A DNA stretch of 64,000 nucleotides, taken from Burkholderia sp. NRF60-BP8 (lineage in GTDB: Bacteria > Pseudomonadota > Gammaproteobacteria > Burkholderiales > Burkholderiaceae). The stretch lies in contig NZ_CP013373.1 of NCBI RefSeq assembly GCF_001522585.2, positions 1,798,001-1,862,000 on the forward strand, in the 5' to 3' direction. Below, piece by piece: positions 14,860 to 24,128 of the stretch (positions are counted from its first letter, which is position 1; every line of letters begins with the position of its first letter). Below the pieces are notes generated by a model. The model worked only from the letters and a program-made list of their open reading frames with translations. It was not told where the DNA came from and did not search any database. The position numbers and the translations under genes were made by a program.

Positions 14860-15972
14860 ATGCATGCAAACGCCTGGACGACAAACCGCGACGCCGTGCT
14901 GCGCTTGCCGTCCCCCGCGGATCTGGCCGACGCACTGCCGCCGGCGTGGCGCGCGTCGCGCACCGTTCATACGACCCGCCGCGCGATCGTCGACGTGCTC
15001 GACGGCACGGACGACCGGCTCGTGGTCATCGCCGGCCCGTGCTCGATACACGATCCGGACGCCGCACGCGACTACGCGGCGCGGCTCGCGCTGCAACGCG
15101 CGCGCTTTGCGGACGAACTGGAAATCGTGATGCGGGTGTATTTCGAGAAACCGCGCACGACGGTCGGCTGGAAGGGGTTGATCAACGATCCGCTGCTGGA
15201 CGGCAGCGACCGGATCGACGTCGGACTGCACACGGCCCGCGCGTTGCTGTGCGACATCAACGGCGCGGAAATGCCGGCCGCGACCGAGTTGCTCGATCCG
15301 CTGTCGCCGCGCTACCTGGCCGATCTGGTCGCGTGGGGCGCGATCGGCGCGCGCACCGTGGAATCGCAGGTGCATCGCGAGCTGGCGTCGTCGCTGCCGA
15401 TCCCGATCGGCTTCAAGAACGGTACCGACGGCAATGTCCAGATCGCCGTCGATGCGATGCGCGCGGCCGCGCACGCGCACCGCTTCCTGTCGATCGATGC
15501 GGGCGGCCGGCTATGCGCGGCCGCGTCGTCCGGTAATCCGCATACGCACGTCGTGCTGCGCGGCGGCCGCGAGCCGAATTTCGACGCGGCCGCCGTGAAT
15601 GCCGCGTGCGAGCGCATGACGGCCGCGCACCTCGCACCGCGCGTGATGATCGACGTCAGTCACGGCAACAGCCGCCGCCAGTACCGGAATCAGCTCGCGG
15701 TCGGCGCGGAAGTCGCCGCGCAGGTGGCGGCCGGCGATACGCGCATCGTCGGCGTGCTGATCGAGTCGAACCTGATCGAAGGGCGGCAGGATCTCGTGCC
15801 CGGCGTACCGCTGCGCTATGGGCAGAGCATCACGGACGCGTGCCTGTCGTTCGCCGATACCGCACAGCTGTTCGAGACGCTCGCGCACGCCGTCCGTACG
15901 CGGCGACGCGGCCACGCGCTGCCGCTCGGCGCCGAGTTCGCTCACGAGCCGCTGCTCGCCTGCTGCGCGTGA
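14860..15972 (+). CDS. 3-deoxy-7-phosphoheptulonate (DAHP) synthase, class I
   Basis: Encodes 370 residues, typical of AroF/AroG/AroH. It joins phosphoenolpyruvate and erythrose-4-phosphate in the first step of the shikimate pathway. Hallmarks are GPCSIHD, the PEP-binding YFEKPRTTVGWKG, GARTVESQ, GFKNGTDG, the metal ligand His in DVSHGNS, and GVLIESNL. The N-terminal arm that carries aromatic-amino-acid feedback control is present, but I cannot tell which amino acid it senses. AGGAGG at 14845-14850 sets the ATG at 14860. The gene is divergent from the thioesterase/shikimate kinase set and ends 19 bases from the convergent glutamate-cysteine ligase gene. Confidence 0.95.
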   Translation: MHANAWTTNRDAVLRLPSPADLADALPPAWRASRTVHTTRRAIVDVLDGTDDRLVVIAGPCSIHDPDAARDYAARLALQRARFADELEIVMRVYFEKPRTTVGWKGLINDPLLDGSDRIDVGLHTARALLCDINGAEMPAATELLDPLSPRYLADLVAWGAIGARTVESQVHRELASSLPIPIGFKNGTDGNVQIAVDAMRAAAHAHRFLSIDAGGRLCAAASSGNPHTHVVLRGGREPNFDAAAVNAACERMTAAHLAPRVMIDVSHGNSRRQYRNQLAVGAEVAAQVAAGDTRIVGVLIESNLIEGRQDLVPGVPLRYGQSITDACLSFADTAQLFETLAHAVRTRRRGHALPLGAEFAHEPLLACCA

Positions 15973-15991
15973 ACGGCCCGGCGCGACGCGC

Positions 15992-17359
15992 TCAGATGGC
16001 GGCTTCGTCATGGATCCGCGTCGCGTCGCCGGCCCACGCGTCGCGATAGCGGGCCAGCCAGTGTTCGGCCTGGGTCGGCGCGCCGGCGACGATCTCGTCG
16101 AGCGGCGCGAGATACATCGATTCATCGCGGCCGGCCGCATCGATGCGCGTCCGCGCGCGCAGGCCGCGACGCGCGATCGCGAGCGCATCGGCCGCGATCG
16201 CGCGCAATGACCGGCCGTCGACCGGCGTATCGAGCCCGGTACGCGGCACGTCGCGACGCAGCGTAAGCAAGGTGCCGCGGTCGATCGCGGCAGCCAGCGT
16301 CGCGGCGTCCGACAGCGCGGCCGGATCGTACAGCAGGCCGGTCCAGAACGCGGACAGCGCGACCATCATGCCGGGCGAGCCGGCATCGGCGCCGCGCATC
16401 TCGAGATAGCGCTTCAGCCGTACCTCGGTGAACACCGTCGTCAGATGGTCCGCGAAATCGCCCAGCGTCGGCGTCTCGCCTTCGAGATGCGGAATGCGCC
16501 GCCGCATGAAATCGCGGAACGTGTGCCCGGTCGCATCCGCATAACGATCGCCGCGCCGCACGAAATACATCGGCACGTTGTCGAGCAGCCAGTTCACGTA
16601 GCGCTCGAAGCCGAAGCTGCGCGACAGGAACAGCGCGGGCACGCCGCAGCGATCCTCGTCGGTATCGAGCCACGTGTGCGCACGCGTCGACAGCAGGCCC
16701 GACGGGCGGCCGTCGCGGAACGGCGAATTCGCGAACAGCGCGGTCGCGACCGGCTGCAACGCGAGCGCGACGCGCATCTTGCGCGCCATGTCGCTTTCCG
16801 ATGCGAAATCGAGGTTGGCCTGCACGGTGCAGGTGCGCTGCATCATGTCGAGCCCGCGCGTGCCGACGCGCGGCATGTAGCGCCGCATGATCGCGTAGCG
16901 CTGTTTCGGCATCCACGGCAGCGCATCGCGCGACAGGTGAGGGTGAAAGCCGAGCGGCACGCAGCGCAGGCCGAGCGGATCGCATGCCGCACGGGCCGCG
17001 GCGAGGTGCGCATGCAGTTCGGCATGCGTGTCGTGCAGCGTATCGAGCGGCGCACCCGACAGTTCGAGCTGGCCGGCCGGCTCGAGCGAGATCGCGGCGC
17101 CGTCGCGCTGAATCACGCCGACGGTCTGCCCGGCATCGACGATCGGCGTCCCGTCGCCGCGCAGCCGCGCCAGCACCGCGGCGATGCCGGACGGCCCTTC
17201 ATATCGCGCAGCCGCGTGCGTCGCGCGGGAAACGACGAACTTCTCGTGCTCGGTACCGATCCGGAACTGCGCGGCCGGCTTGCAGCCGGCGGCCAGATGA
17301 TCGGCGAGCTGCTGCTCGGAGACGATCGGCGTGTTGTCCGATCCGACGGCATTCGACAT
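15992..17359 (-). CDS. Glutamate-cysteine ligase (plant/alphaproteobacterial type)
   Basis: Encodes 455 residues. It makes gamma-glutamylcysteine from ATP, glutamate and cysteine, the first step to glutathione. The RIGTEHEKFV opening, GVIQRDGAAISLEPAGQLELSGAP and MMQRTCTVQANLDFASE segments are characteristic of the GCS2/plant-like branch. The start at 17359 follows GGAGGGTGTCG; a longer frame upstream is Arg/Ser-rich and overlaps the next gene. It is convergent with the DAHP synthase gene. It may be a second copy beside a chromosomal gshA, but that cannot be seen in this window. Confidence 0.93.
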   Translation of the reverse strand: MSNAVGSDNTPIVSEQQLADHLAAGCKPAAQFRIGTEHEKFVVSRATHAAARYEGPSGIAAVLARLRGDGTPIVDAGQTVGVIQRDGAAISLEPAGQLELSGAPLDTLHDTHAELHAHLAAARAACDPLGLRCVPLGFHPHLSRDALPWMPKQRYAIMRRYMPRVGTRGLDMMQRTCTVQANLDFASESDMARKMRVALALQPVATALFANSPFRDGRPSGLLSTRAHTWLDTDEDRCGVPALFLSRSFGFERYVNWLLDNVPMYFVRRGDRYADATGHTFRDFMRRRIPHLEGETPTLGDFADHLTTVFTEVRLKRYLEMRGADAGSPGMMVALSAFWTGLLYDPAALSDAATLAAAIDRGTLLTLRRDVPRTGLDTPVDGRSLRAIAADALAIARRGLRARTRIDAAGRDESMYLAPLDEIVAGAPTQAEHWLARYRDAWAGDATRIHDEAAI

Positions 17360-17468
17360 CGACACCCTCCACAGGTCACATTGGGCGACCGACCGGCCGG
17401 TCGCACGGCGACTATAGCGACGTCGATGCGCGCGCAGTACTGGCAGGGGTGATAGGGGCCGTGCGGCA

Positions 17469-18305
17469 TTACGGCTGCTTGCGCTTCGCGAAGTAATGGG
17501 CAGGCGAATCGCCGAACGCGCGACGGAACATCGCGATGAAATTGCTCGGCGTCGCATAGCCGAGCGCGTCCGCGATGTTGGCGACGCTGTCGCCGTTCGC
17601 CAGACGTTCGAGCGCATGCGTGAGCCGCGCCTGCTGCCGCCACTGCGCGAAGCTCGTGCCGGTTTCCGCGACGAACAGCCGGCTCAGCGTGCGGGCGGAC
17701 AGCCCGGCCCATTCGGCCCACGCGTCGAGCGTGCGGCCATCGTGCGGCTGCCCGAGGATCGCGTTGGCGATCCGCAGCAACCGCCGGTCGTGCGGCATCG
17801 GCAAGTGCAGCGGTTCGTGCGGCGCGCGGCGCATCTCGTCGAGCAGCACGACGCTCATGCGCGCCTGCTCGATGTCGAGCCGATCCTGGTCGGCCCACGA
17901 CACCGCGCGCCGCACGAGTGCGCGCATCAGTTCGGTGATCGCGATCACGCACGGCTGATCGGGCATCCGGCGGCTCGCGGCCGGTGCGATCACGACGCTC
18001 CAGCCGCTCAACGCACCGCTGATGCTGACCTTGTGCTGCTCTCCCGGCGGAATCCAGCCCGCGCGATGCGGCGGCAGCAGCCACGAACCGTGCGGCGTGC
18101 GCACGTGCGCGAACCCGCTTTCGACGCAGAACACCTGGCCGCGCAGATGGCTGTGCCAGTCGACCTCTCGCGTGCCGAGCTGGTAGGCGTTGCTGCCGTC
18201 GTCCTCGCCCCAGACGGCGATCAGTGACGGGCCGTCCGCGCGTTCGCTCGGATCGGCGTTGGCGCGCTGCACTGCGCGGGCGGGAGAAGCGTCTCGGATG
18301 GGCAT
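17469..18305 (-). CDS. AraC family transcriptional regulator with cupin sensor
   Basis: Encodes 278 residues. The N-terminal half is an AraC-type cupin domain (VDWHSHLRGQVFCVESG, GWIPPGEQHKV). The C-terminal 100 residues carry two helix-turn-helix motifs (GLSARTLSRLFVAETG and SVANIADALGYATPSNFIAMFRRAFG). It is divergent from the efflux operon starting at 18409, with only 103 bases between the starts, so control of the pump is likely. The effector is unknown. Confidence 0.93.
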   Translation of the reverse strand: MPIRDASPARAVQRANADPSERADGPSLIAVWGEDDGSNAYQLGTREVDWHSHLRGQVFCVESGFAHVRTPHGSWLLPPHRAGWIPPGEQHKVSISGALSGWSVVIAPAASRRMPDQPCVIAITELMRALVRRAVSWADQDRLDIEQARMSVVLLDEMRRAPHEPLHLPMPHDRRLLRIANAILGQPHDGRTLDAWAEWAGLSARTLSRLFVAETGTSFAQWRQQARLTHALERLANGDSVANIADALGYATPSNFIAMFRRAFGDSPAHYFAKRKQP

Positions 18306-18408
18306 GGCCGGAATTCATTATTTTTTGTCTAAACAACATTATCAGCTTTGCCCGCGAGCGTCCAACAATGCGAGTCGTGTTCAAACCCAAACGAAGCAGA
18401 GGAACGCG

Positions 18409-19908
18409 ATGCATGCAGCACTTGCTCCCTCGCCACGCGATGCCGTCACGCTGCGCACCTTGTCGCGCATGGCCGTCGCCGTGGCGCTCGCCTTGCTAGG
18501 CGCCTGCGCGAGCCGCGACGGGCTCGCGCCCGCCGGCACGCTGCGCGGCGCCGATACGCTCGCCGCATCGCGCAGCCTCGCGCATGCGCCGGCCGGCGAC
18601 TGGCCGGCCGCCGACTGGTGGGTTGCGCTGAACGATGCGCAACTGAATGCGCTGATCGACGAAGCGCTTGCCGGCAATCCCGATCTCGCGACCGCCGATG
18701 CGCGTGCGCGCGAGGCGCAGGCGCTCGTGATCGAAGCGCAGGCCGCCCGGCTGCCGCACCTCGTCGGCCGTGCAAGCGCGAAAGGCGAGCGAACGTCCGG
18801 CACGCAATTCTCGGCGGGGGAGGGCGGTGGTTTCTTCAGCCACACGCGCGAGATCAATCTCGGCCTGAGCTGGGATCTCGATCTGTGGGGCGGCCGCCGC
18901 GCGGCGTGGGAAGCCGCGCTCGGCGAAGCGCGGGCCGCACGGATCGATGCGCGGGCCGCGCGCGTGCTGCTGTCCGTCAACGTCGCGCGGGCCTACGTGA
19001 ATCTCGCCTATGCGTTCGATCAGCAGGACGTCGCGCAGGCCGAATACGACCGCGCCGGCGAAGCGCTGTCGCTGACGCGGCAGCGTGTCACGAAAGGCAT
19101 CGACAACGTCGCGCAGCAGCGCCAGGCGGAAAGCGAAGTCGCGACCGCGATGCGCGAACAGGCACGCGCGGCCCAGGCGGTCGACAGCGCGCGCATCGCG
19201 CTCGCGATCCTGCTCGGCGCAGGCCCCGATCGCGGCCTCGCGCTCGCGCGGCCTGCGCCGCTGCCCGCCGCCGCGCTCGCGGTGCCGGCCGACTTGCCGG
19301 CCGCGCTGCTCGGCCGGCGCGCCGATCTCGTCGCCGCACGCTGGCGGGTGGAGGTCGCGAGCCGCAACGTCGAGGCCGCCCGCGCGGACTTCCTGCCCGA
19401 CGTGAGTCTCACCGCGCTGATCGGTTTTGCAACGCGCGGCGGCGCATCGCTGTTCCAGGCCGCCTCGCGCACCTACAACGTCAGCCCGGCCGTGAGCCTG
19501 CCGATCTTCGACGGCGGCGAACGGCGCGGCGTGCTGCGCAAGCGCGACGCGCAATACGACGTCGCGGTCGCCAGCTACAACAAGACGCTGATCGGCGCGA
19601 TCGGCGAGGTGGCCGACGATCTGCACCGGTTGCATGCGCTCGCCGTGCAGGCCGATGCGCAACAGCGCGCGTTCGATGCCGCCACCGACGCATGGCGGCT
19701 CGCGGACGCGCGCTACCGGGCCGGCGTCGGCAGTTACCTCGACGCGCTCGTCGTGCGCCAGCAGCTCTTGATCGCGAGCCGCGAGGTCGCCGCGTTGCGC
19801 GCCCAGCGCGCGGACCAGTCGCTGCAGCTCGTTGCAGCCCTCGGCGGCGGCTTTCGCGCCGAGCCCGACGACGTTGCGCTTGCCGCCACGCCTTCCAACC
19901 GTCCTTGA
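18409..19908 (+). CDS. Outer-membrane efflux lipoprotein (NodT/TolC-like)
   Basis: Encodes 499 residues. A signal sequence ends in the lipobox LLGAC with Cys33 as the lipidation site. Two outer-membrane efflux repeats follow, with long helical stretches (ADARAREAQALVIEAQAARLP and its C-terminal counterpart). It forms the outer-membrane channel of a tripartite pump with the two genes downstream. The ATG at 18409 follows AGAGGAACGCG. It is divergent from an AraC regulator. The exported compound is unknown. Confidence 0.93.
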   Translation: MHAALAPSPRDAVTLRTLSRMAVAVALALLGACASRDGLAPAGTLRGADTLAASRSLAHAPAGDWPAADWWVALNDAQLNALIDEALAGNPDLATADARAREAQALVIEAQAARLPHLVGRASAKGERTSGTQFSAGEGGGFFSHTREINLGLSWDLDLWGGRRAAWEAALGEARAARIDARAARVLLSVNVARAYVNLAYAFDQQDVAQAEYDRAGEALSLTRQRVTKGIDNVAQQRQAESEVATAMREQARAAQAVDSARIALAILLGAGPDRGLALARPAPLPAAALAVPADLPAALLGRRADLVAARWRVEVASRNVEAARADFLPDVSLTALIGFATRGGASLFQAASRTYNVSPAVSLPIFDGGERRGVLRKRDAQYDVAVASYNKTLIGAIGEVADDLHRLHALAVQADAQQRAFDAATDAWRLADARYRAGVGSYLDALVVRQQLLIASREVAALRAQRADQSLQLVAALGGGFRAEPDDVALAATPSNRP

Positions 19909-19917
19909 TATCGAACC

Positions 19918-21282
19918 ATGAGCAGCGACAACACCCTGCAGACTCCCGCGCGGCCCGCAGCCGCCGATCCCGCCAGTGCCCGCCAGCACCCGTCGGCCGA
20001 CCACACCGGTGCGCCACGCGCGCCAGGTGGGGCGGACGCCCGCACGCAACCGGCGCCGGGCGGCGCCGCACCGGCCACGCCGCCGCCCGCCAGACGCAAG
20101 CATCTCGTACGTGCGCTCGTCGCCGCGTTCGCGGTCGGCATCGCCGGGTGGGGTATCTGGTACGGAATCGTCGGCCGCTGGTACGAGTCCACCGACAACG
20201 CGTACGCGCAAGGCAACGTCGTCGATCTGACGCCGCAGGTGACGGGCACCGTCGTGTCGATCGACGCGGACGACGGCGACCTCGTCCGTGCCGGCACGCC
20301 GCTCGTCCGTCTCGACGCGAGCGACGCGCAGATCGCGCTCGCGGCCGCGCAGGCCGATCTCGCGGCCACCGTGCGCAAGGTGCGCGGCCTGTACAGCAAC
20401 GAGCGCGGGCTCGCGAACAGCATCGACGGCGCACGCGCCGACCTGGACGCGCGGCGCACCGCGCTCGACAAGGCAAGGGCCGACTACCGGCGCCGCGAGG
20501 ATCTCGGCCGCTCCGGCGCGATCTCGCGCGAGGAGCTCGCCCATGCGCTCGACACGCTGACGTCCGCGCAAAGCGCGTACGCCGCCGCGCAAAGCGCGCT
20601 CGCGACCTTGAGCGAACAGCACCAGACGAGCAAGGCGCTCGTCGACGACACCGCGGTCGCGTCGCATCCCGACGTGCAAGCCGCGGCGTCGCGGTTGCGC
20701 GCCGCCTATCTTGCCCGTGCGCGCACCGACATCGTCGCGCCCGTCACCGGCTACGTCGCCAAGCGCACGGTGCAGGTCGGGCAGCGCGTGTCGCCCGGCG
20801 TGCCGCTGCTCGCGGTCGTACCGCTGCGCGAGCTGTGGGTCGACGCGAACTTCACCGAAAAACAGCTCGAGCACATGCGGATCGGGCAACCGGTCGAACT
20901 GACGGCCGACCTGTACGGCGACGCCGTGCGGTATACGGGCCGCGTGCAGAGCCTCGGTGTCGGCACCGGCAGCGCGTTCTCGCTGCTGCCCGCGCAGAAC
21001 GCGACCGGCAACTGGATCAAGATCGTGCAGCGATTGCCGGTGCGCATCGAACTGACGGATCCGTCGCAACTCGACGCGCATCCGCTGCGCATCGGCCTGT
21101 CGATGCATGCGCGCGTCGACCAGCACGACCGTAGCGGCGCGATGCTGTCGCGTCGCGAGCAGGATTCGCCGGTGTTTCGGACCGACGTGTACCGCGGCGA
21201 GCTCGCGCGCGCCGACAGCCTGATCGCGGACATCGTGCATGCGAACCTGCCGGCGGCGGTGCGTGCGGAGCGTGTGCGATGA
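19918..21282 (+). CDS. EmrA/HlyD-type membrane fusion protein
   Basis: Encodes 454 residues. A 60-residue Pro/Ala/Gly-rich cytoplasmic tail precedes one membrane helix (about 64-84). The family motif STDNAYAQGN follows at 91-100, then paired lipoyl half-motifs around a coiled coil, and the beta-barrel segment LWVDANFTEKQLEHMRIGQ. It links the inner-membrane EmrB-type carrier to the outer-membrane channel. It starts 9 bases after the channel gene and overlaps the next start by ATGA. The unusually long Pro/Ala N-terminus is its only odd feature. Confidence 0.95.
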   Translation: MSSDNTLQTPARPAAADPASARQHPSADHTGAPRAPGGADARTQPAPGGAAPATPPPARRKHLVRALVAAFAVGIAGWGIWYGIVGRWYESTDNAYAQGNVVDLTPQVTGTVVSIDADDGDLVRAGTPLVRLDASDAQIALAAAQADLAATVRKVRGLYSNERGLANSIDGARADLDARRTALDKARADYRRREDLGRSGAISREELAHALDTLTSAQSAYAAAQSALATLSEQHQTSKALVDDTAVASHPDVQAAASRLRAAYLARARTDIVAPVTGYVAKRTVQVGQRVSPGVPLLAVVPLRELWVDANFTEKQLEHMRIGQPVELTADLYGDAVRYTGRVQSLGVGTGSAFSLLPAQNATGNWIKIVQRLPVRIELTDPSQLDAHPLRIGLSMHARVDQHDRSGAMLSRREQDSPVFRTDVYRGELARADSLIADIVHANLPAAVRAERVR

Positions 21283-22817
21283 GCGGCCCGATGCCGGCCG
21301 CGGACGCCGGCTTTCGTCCGTCGAGCGTCGCGCTGACGACGTTCGGCCTCGCGCTCGCGGTGTTCATGCAGGTGCTCGACGGCACCGTCGCGAACGTCTC
21401 GCTGCCGACGATCGCCGGCAACTTCGGCGTCAGCACGACGCAGAGCGCATGGGTCGTCACGACGTTCTCGGTCAGCAATGCGATCGCCTTGCCGTTGACC
21501 GGGTTTCTCGTCAAGCGCGTCGGACAAGTGCGGTTGTTCGTGTGGGCGACGCTGGCGTTCACGTTCGCGTCGCTGCTGTGCGGCCTCGCGCAGAACCTGC
21601 CGCAGCTCGTCGCGTTCCGCGCGCTGCAGGGCCTCGTGGCCGGCCCGATGATCCCGACCACCCAGGCGCTGATGCTGTCGATCTACCCGCCGCAGCGGCG
21701 CGGCTTCGCGCTGTCGATGATCGCGATGGTCACCGTCGTCGCGCCGATCGCCGGCCCCGTGTTCGGCGGCTGGGTGACGGAACATTACTCGTGGCGCTGG
21801 GCGTTCCTGATCAATCTTCCGATCGGCGTATTCGCCGCGATGTGCGTGTTCGCGCAGATGCGCGCGCGCGTCGAGACGACGGTCGCCGCGCGCGTCGATT
21901 ATGTCGGTCTCGCCGCGCTCGTCGTCGGCGTCGGCGCGCTGCAGATCGTGCTCGACAAGGGTAACGAGGCCGACTGGTTCAACTCGACGTTCATCGTCGT
22001 GATGTCCGTGGTCGCCGCGTTCGGGATCCTGCTGTTCCTGATCTGGGAGCTCAACGAGCCGAACCCGATCGTGAACCTGCGGCTGTTCGCGCATCGCAAC
22101 TTCGCGGCCGGCACGCTGACGCTCGTGCTCGCGTACTCGGCGTTCTTCGCGGTCAACGTGATCGTGCCGCAGTGGCTGCAGCGCACGCTCGGCTATACGG
22201 CGTTCTGGGCCGGGCTGGCCGTCGCGCCGATGGGCGTGATCCCCGTGCTGATGACGCCGTTCATGGGCAAGTACGCGCCGCGCTTCAACATGCGCGTGCT
22301 CGTGTGCTGCGCGTTCGCGATCCTCGGTACGTCGTCGTTCCTGCGCGCGGGCTTCGTGCCCGACGTCGACTTCACGCACATCGCGCTGATCCAGTTGCTG
22401 CAGGGCCTCGGCCTCGCGCTGTTCATCATGCCGATCAACAGCATCCTGCTGTCCGACCTGAAGCCGGACGAAATCGCCGCGGGCTCCGGCCTGTCGACGT
22501 TCCTGCGTACGCTCGGCGCGAGCTTCGCCGTGTCGATCACGTCGTTCCTGTGGGACCGGCGCGCGATCCTGCATCACGCGCAGCTCAGCGAACACGTGAG
22601 CAAGTTCGATCCGTCCGTTCGCGCCGAGCTCGCGCAGCTCGGCGGCGGCGATCCGCAACGCGCGGCGGCGCTGCTCGGCAACCTGGTCGATGCGCAGGCG
22701 TACCAGATTTCGTTCAACGACGTGTCGTTCGCGCTCGGTTGCGTGTATCTCGCCGTGATCGCGGTGGTGTGGCTCGCCCGCCCGCCGTTCGGCCCCGGCG
22801 CCGCCGCCAAACGATGA
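21279..22817 (+). CDS. EmrB-type DHA2 family MFS efflux transporter
   Basis: Encodes 512 residues with 14 predicted membrane helices, the DHA2 drug/proton antiporter layout. The motifs LDGTVANVSLPTI in helix 1, RALQGLVAGPMIP in helix 4 and VAPIAGPVFGGWVTEHYSWRWAFLIN in helix 5 are diagnostic. It completes the tripartite pump; its ATG overlaps the stop of the membrane fusion gene. Pumps of this type export hydrophobic drugs, aromatic acids or natural products. The substrate is not evident. Confidence 0.95.
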   Translation: MSGPMPAADAGFRPSSVALTTFGLALAVFMQVLDGTVANVSLPTIAGNFGVSTTQSAWVVTTFSVSNAIALPLTGFLVKRVGQVRLFVWATLAFTFASLLCGLAQNLPQLVAFRALQGLVAGPMIPTTQALMLSIYPPQRRGFALSMIAMVTVVAPIAGPVFGGWVTEHYSWRWAFLINLPIGVFAAMCVFAQMRARVETTVAARVDYVGLAALVVGVGALQIVLDKGNEADWFNSTFIVVMSVVAAFGILLFLIWELNEPNPIVNLRLFAHRNFAAGTLTLVLAYSAFFAVNVIVPQWLQRTLGYTAFWAGLAVAPMGVIPVLMTPFMGKYAPRFNMRVLVCCAFAILGTSSFLRAGFVPDVDFTHIALIQLLQGLGLALFIMPINSILLSDLKPDEIAAGSGLSTFLRTLGASFAVSITSFLWDRRAILHHAQLSEHVSKFDPSVRAELAQLGGGDPQRAAALLGNLVDAQAYQISFNDVSFALGCVYLAVIAVVWLARPPFGPGAAAKR

Positions 22818-22876
22818 AGCGAGTGCTGCGCGGCCCGTTCCGACCCATGCTGTTCAATTCGATGGAGATTGACCCG

Positions 22877-23308
22877 ATGCCTACCCACCACGCCGGAAAT
22901 ACGCCGCCCGCACTGGCGACGCTCGCCGTATTCGACGTCGCGGAATTTCCGCTCGTCGTCGTGCGCAACGATGCAATCGCATCCCGCGGCTACGCACAAC
23001 GCTGGCTCGACGACATGCACGCGCTGATGCGGCACGGCGAGCCGTTTGTCATGATCTTTCCGCCGGCCCGCCCCGACGAGCCGCACGACGACCGCAAGGA
23101 GCGCGGCATGTGGCTCAAGCAAAACCGCGCCGCGCTCGCCGCGGTCTGCCGCGCGCTCGTGTCGGTCGAACCGGACCCGAACGAGCGTGAAGCGGCCATC
23201 GCCAACGCGTCCGGCATCGAAAAGGCGTTCGGGATTCCGTTCGACGTCGCGGCTTCGCTGGATGACGCGAAGCAGGCGGGTCGGCGACGACTGACCGAGG
23301 CGGTCTAG
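22877..23308 (+). CDS. Unknown soluble protein following the efflux operon
   Basis: Encodes 143 residues from the ATG at 22877 with GGAG 9 bases upstream. An alternative ATG at 22814 overlaps the emrB-type stop (ATGA) and would add 21 residues, so coupling is possible. The protein is soluble, with an AVFDVAEFPLVVVRND opening, a central MIFPPARPDEPHDDRKERGMW segment and a helical C-terminal half. It is probably part of the efflux operon and precedes a LuxR-type regulator. I do not recognise the family. Confidence 0.72.
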   Translation: MPTHHAGNTPPALATLAVFDVAEFPLVVVRNDAIASRGYAQRWLDDMHALMRHGEPFVMIFPPARPDEPHDDRKERGMWLKQNRAALAAVCRALVSVEPDPNEREAAIANASGIEKAFGIPFDVAASLDDAKQAGRRRLTEAV

Positions 23309-23393
23309 CGCGGCCCGTTCGCGCGCAACGCCTCGAACCGGTTGCGCAAGTCCGCCTGATTGAAGATTTCAACGAATAAACGGGGTGGCTTGT

Positions 23394-24128
23394 ATGAAAG
23401 GACTGGATTGTCTGAAATGGTTGGTACCCGGCGACACGGACGCGTCATGGCAGCGGATGACCGACGCGGCCGCCGGCATGGGATTCGACAAGGTCGTACT
23501 GATCGTGTTGCCGTTTACCGGCGCATCGTTCGATCTCGCGCGCAAGTGGAGCAGCGGCGTGCCGGGCTGGACGGCGCTGTACCGGCAGCGGCAGTTCGAC
23601 CGCATCGACCCGATGCTGCAGCATTGCTTTCGTTCGGCGCTGCCGCTCGTCTGGGACGACGCGCTGTTCGGATTGCCCGGGCAACGGCCGTGCTACGAAG
23701 CGGCGGCCGCGTACGGCATGCGCAGCGGCGTCGTGCTGCCCGTGCGCGGCCCGAAGGGGGAGGTCGGCATGCTGTCGTGCGCAAGCGCGGACGATCTCGC
23801 CGCCACGCGCGAGCGCTGCGACCGGCATCTGGCCGCGCTTACGTTGTTGCGCGACATCGCATGCGAAGCGATCGCCGGCACGCGCTGCCACGCACCGCCC
23901 GACAGCGTGCCGCGCCTCAGCCGGCGGGAGGTCGAGTGCCTGCGCTGGCATGCGGCCGGCAAGACCTCATGGGAAATCGGCCACATCCTGAACGTGACCG
24001 AGTCGTGCATCAACTTCCACTTCATGAACATTCGCCGCAAGTTCAACGTGTCACGTCGGCACGAAGCCGTGCTGCGCGCGGTCGAGTGGGGGCTGATCAG
24101 CATCTCCGACGTGACGGTGCCGACCTGA
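23394..24128 (+). CDS. LuxR family quorum-sensing-type regulator (LuxR solo)
   Basis: Encodes 244 residues. The N-terminal autoinducer-binding domain keeps the acyl-homoserine-lactone-contact residues Trp59, Tyr63, Asp72, Pro73 and Trp87, and a Gly at 112. The C-terminal GerE-type helix-turn-helix (about 175-240, LSRREVECLRWHAAGKTSWE) keeps its conserved Glu, Leu and Gly. It should therefore bind an N-acyl-homoserine lactone and DNA. No luxI synthase gene is nearby, making it a solo. The ATG at 23394 is used in preference to a GTG nine bases earlier. Its 3' end overlaps the convergent amidotransferase gene by 78 bases. Confidence 0.9.
   Translation: MKGLDCLKWLVPGDTDASWQRMTDAAAGMGFDKVVLIVLPFTGASFDLARKWSSGVPGWTALYRQRQFDRIDPMLQHCFRSALPLVWDDALFGLPGQRPCYEAAAAYGMRSGVVLPVRGPKGEVGMLSCASADDLAATRERCDRHLAALTLLRDIACEAIAGTRCHAPPDSVPRLSRREVECLRWHAAGKTSWEIGHILNVTESCINFHFMNIRRKFNVSRRHEAVLRAVEWGLISISDVTVPT

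Noticed and set aside
18496..21240. Minus-strand frame of 914 codons opposite the efflux genes
   Set aside because: Low-complexity Arg/Ala composition and no motifs; it mirrors real plus-strand genes.
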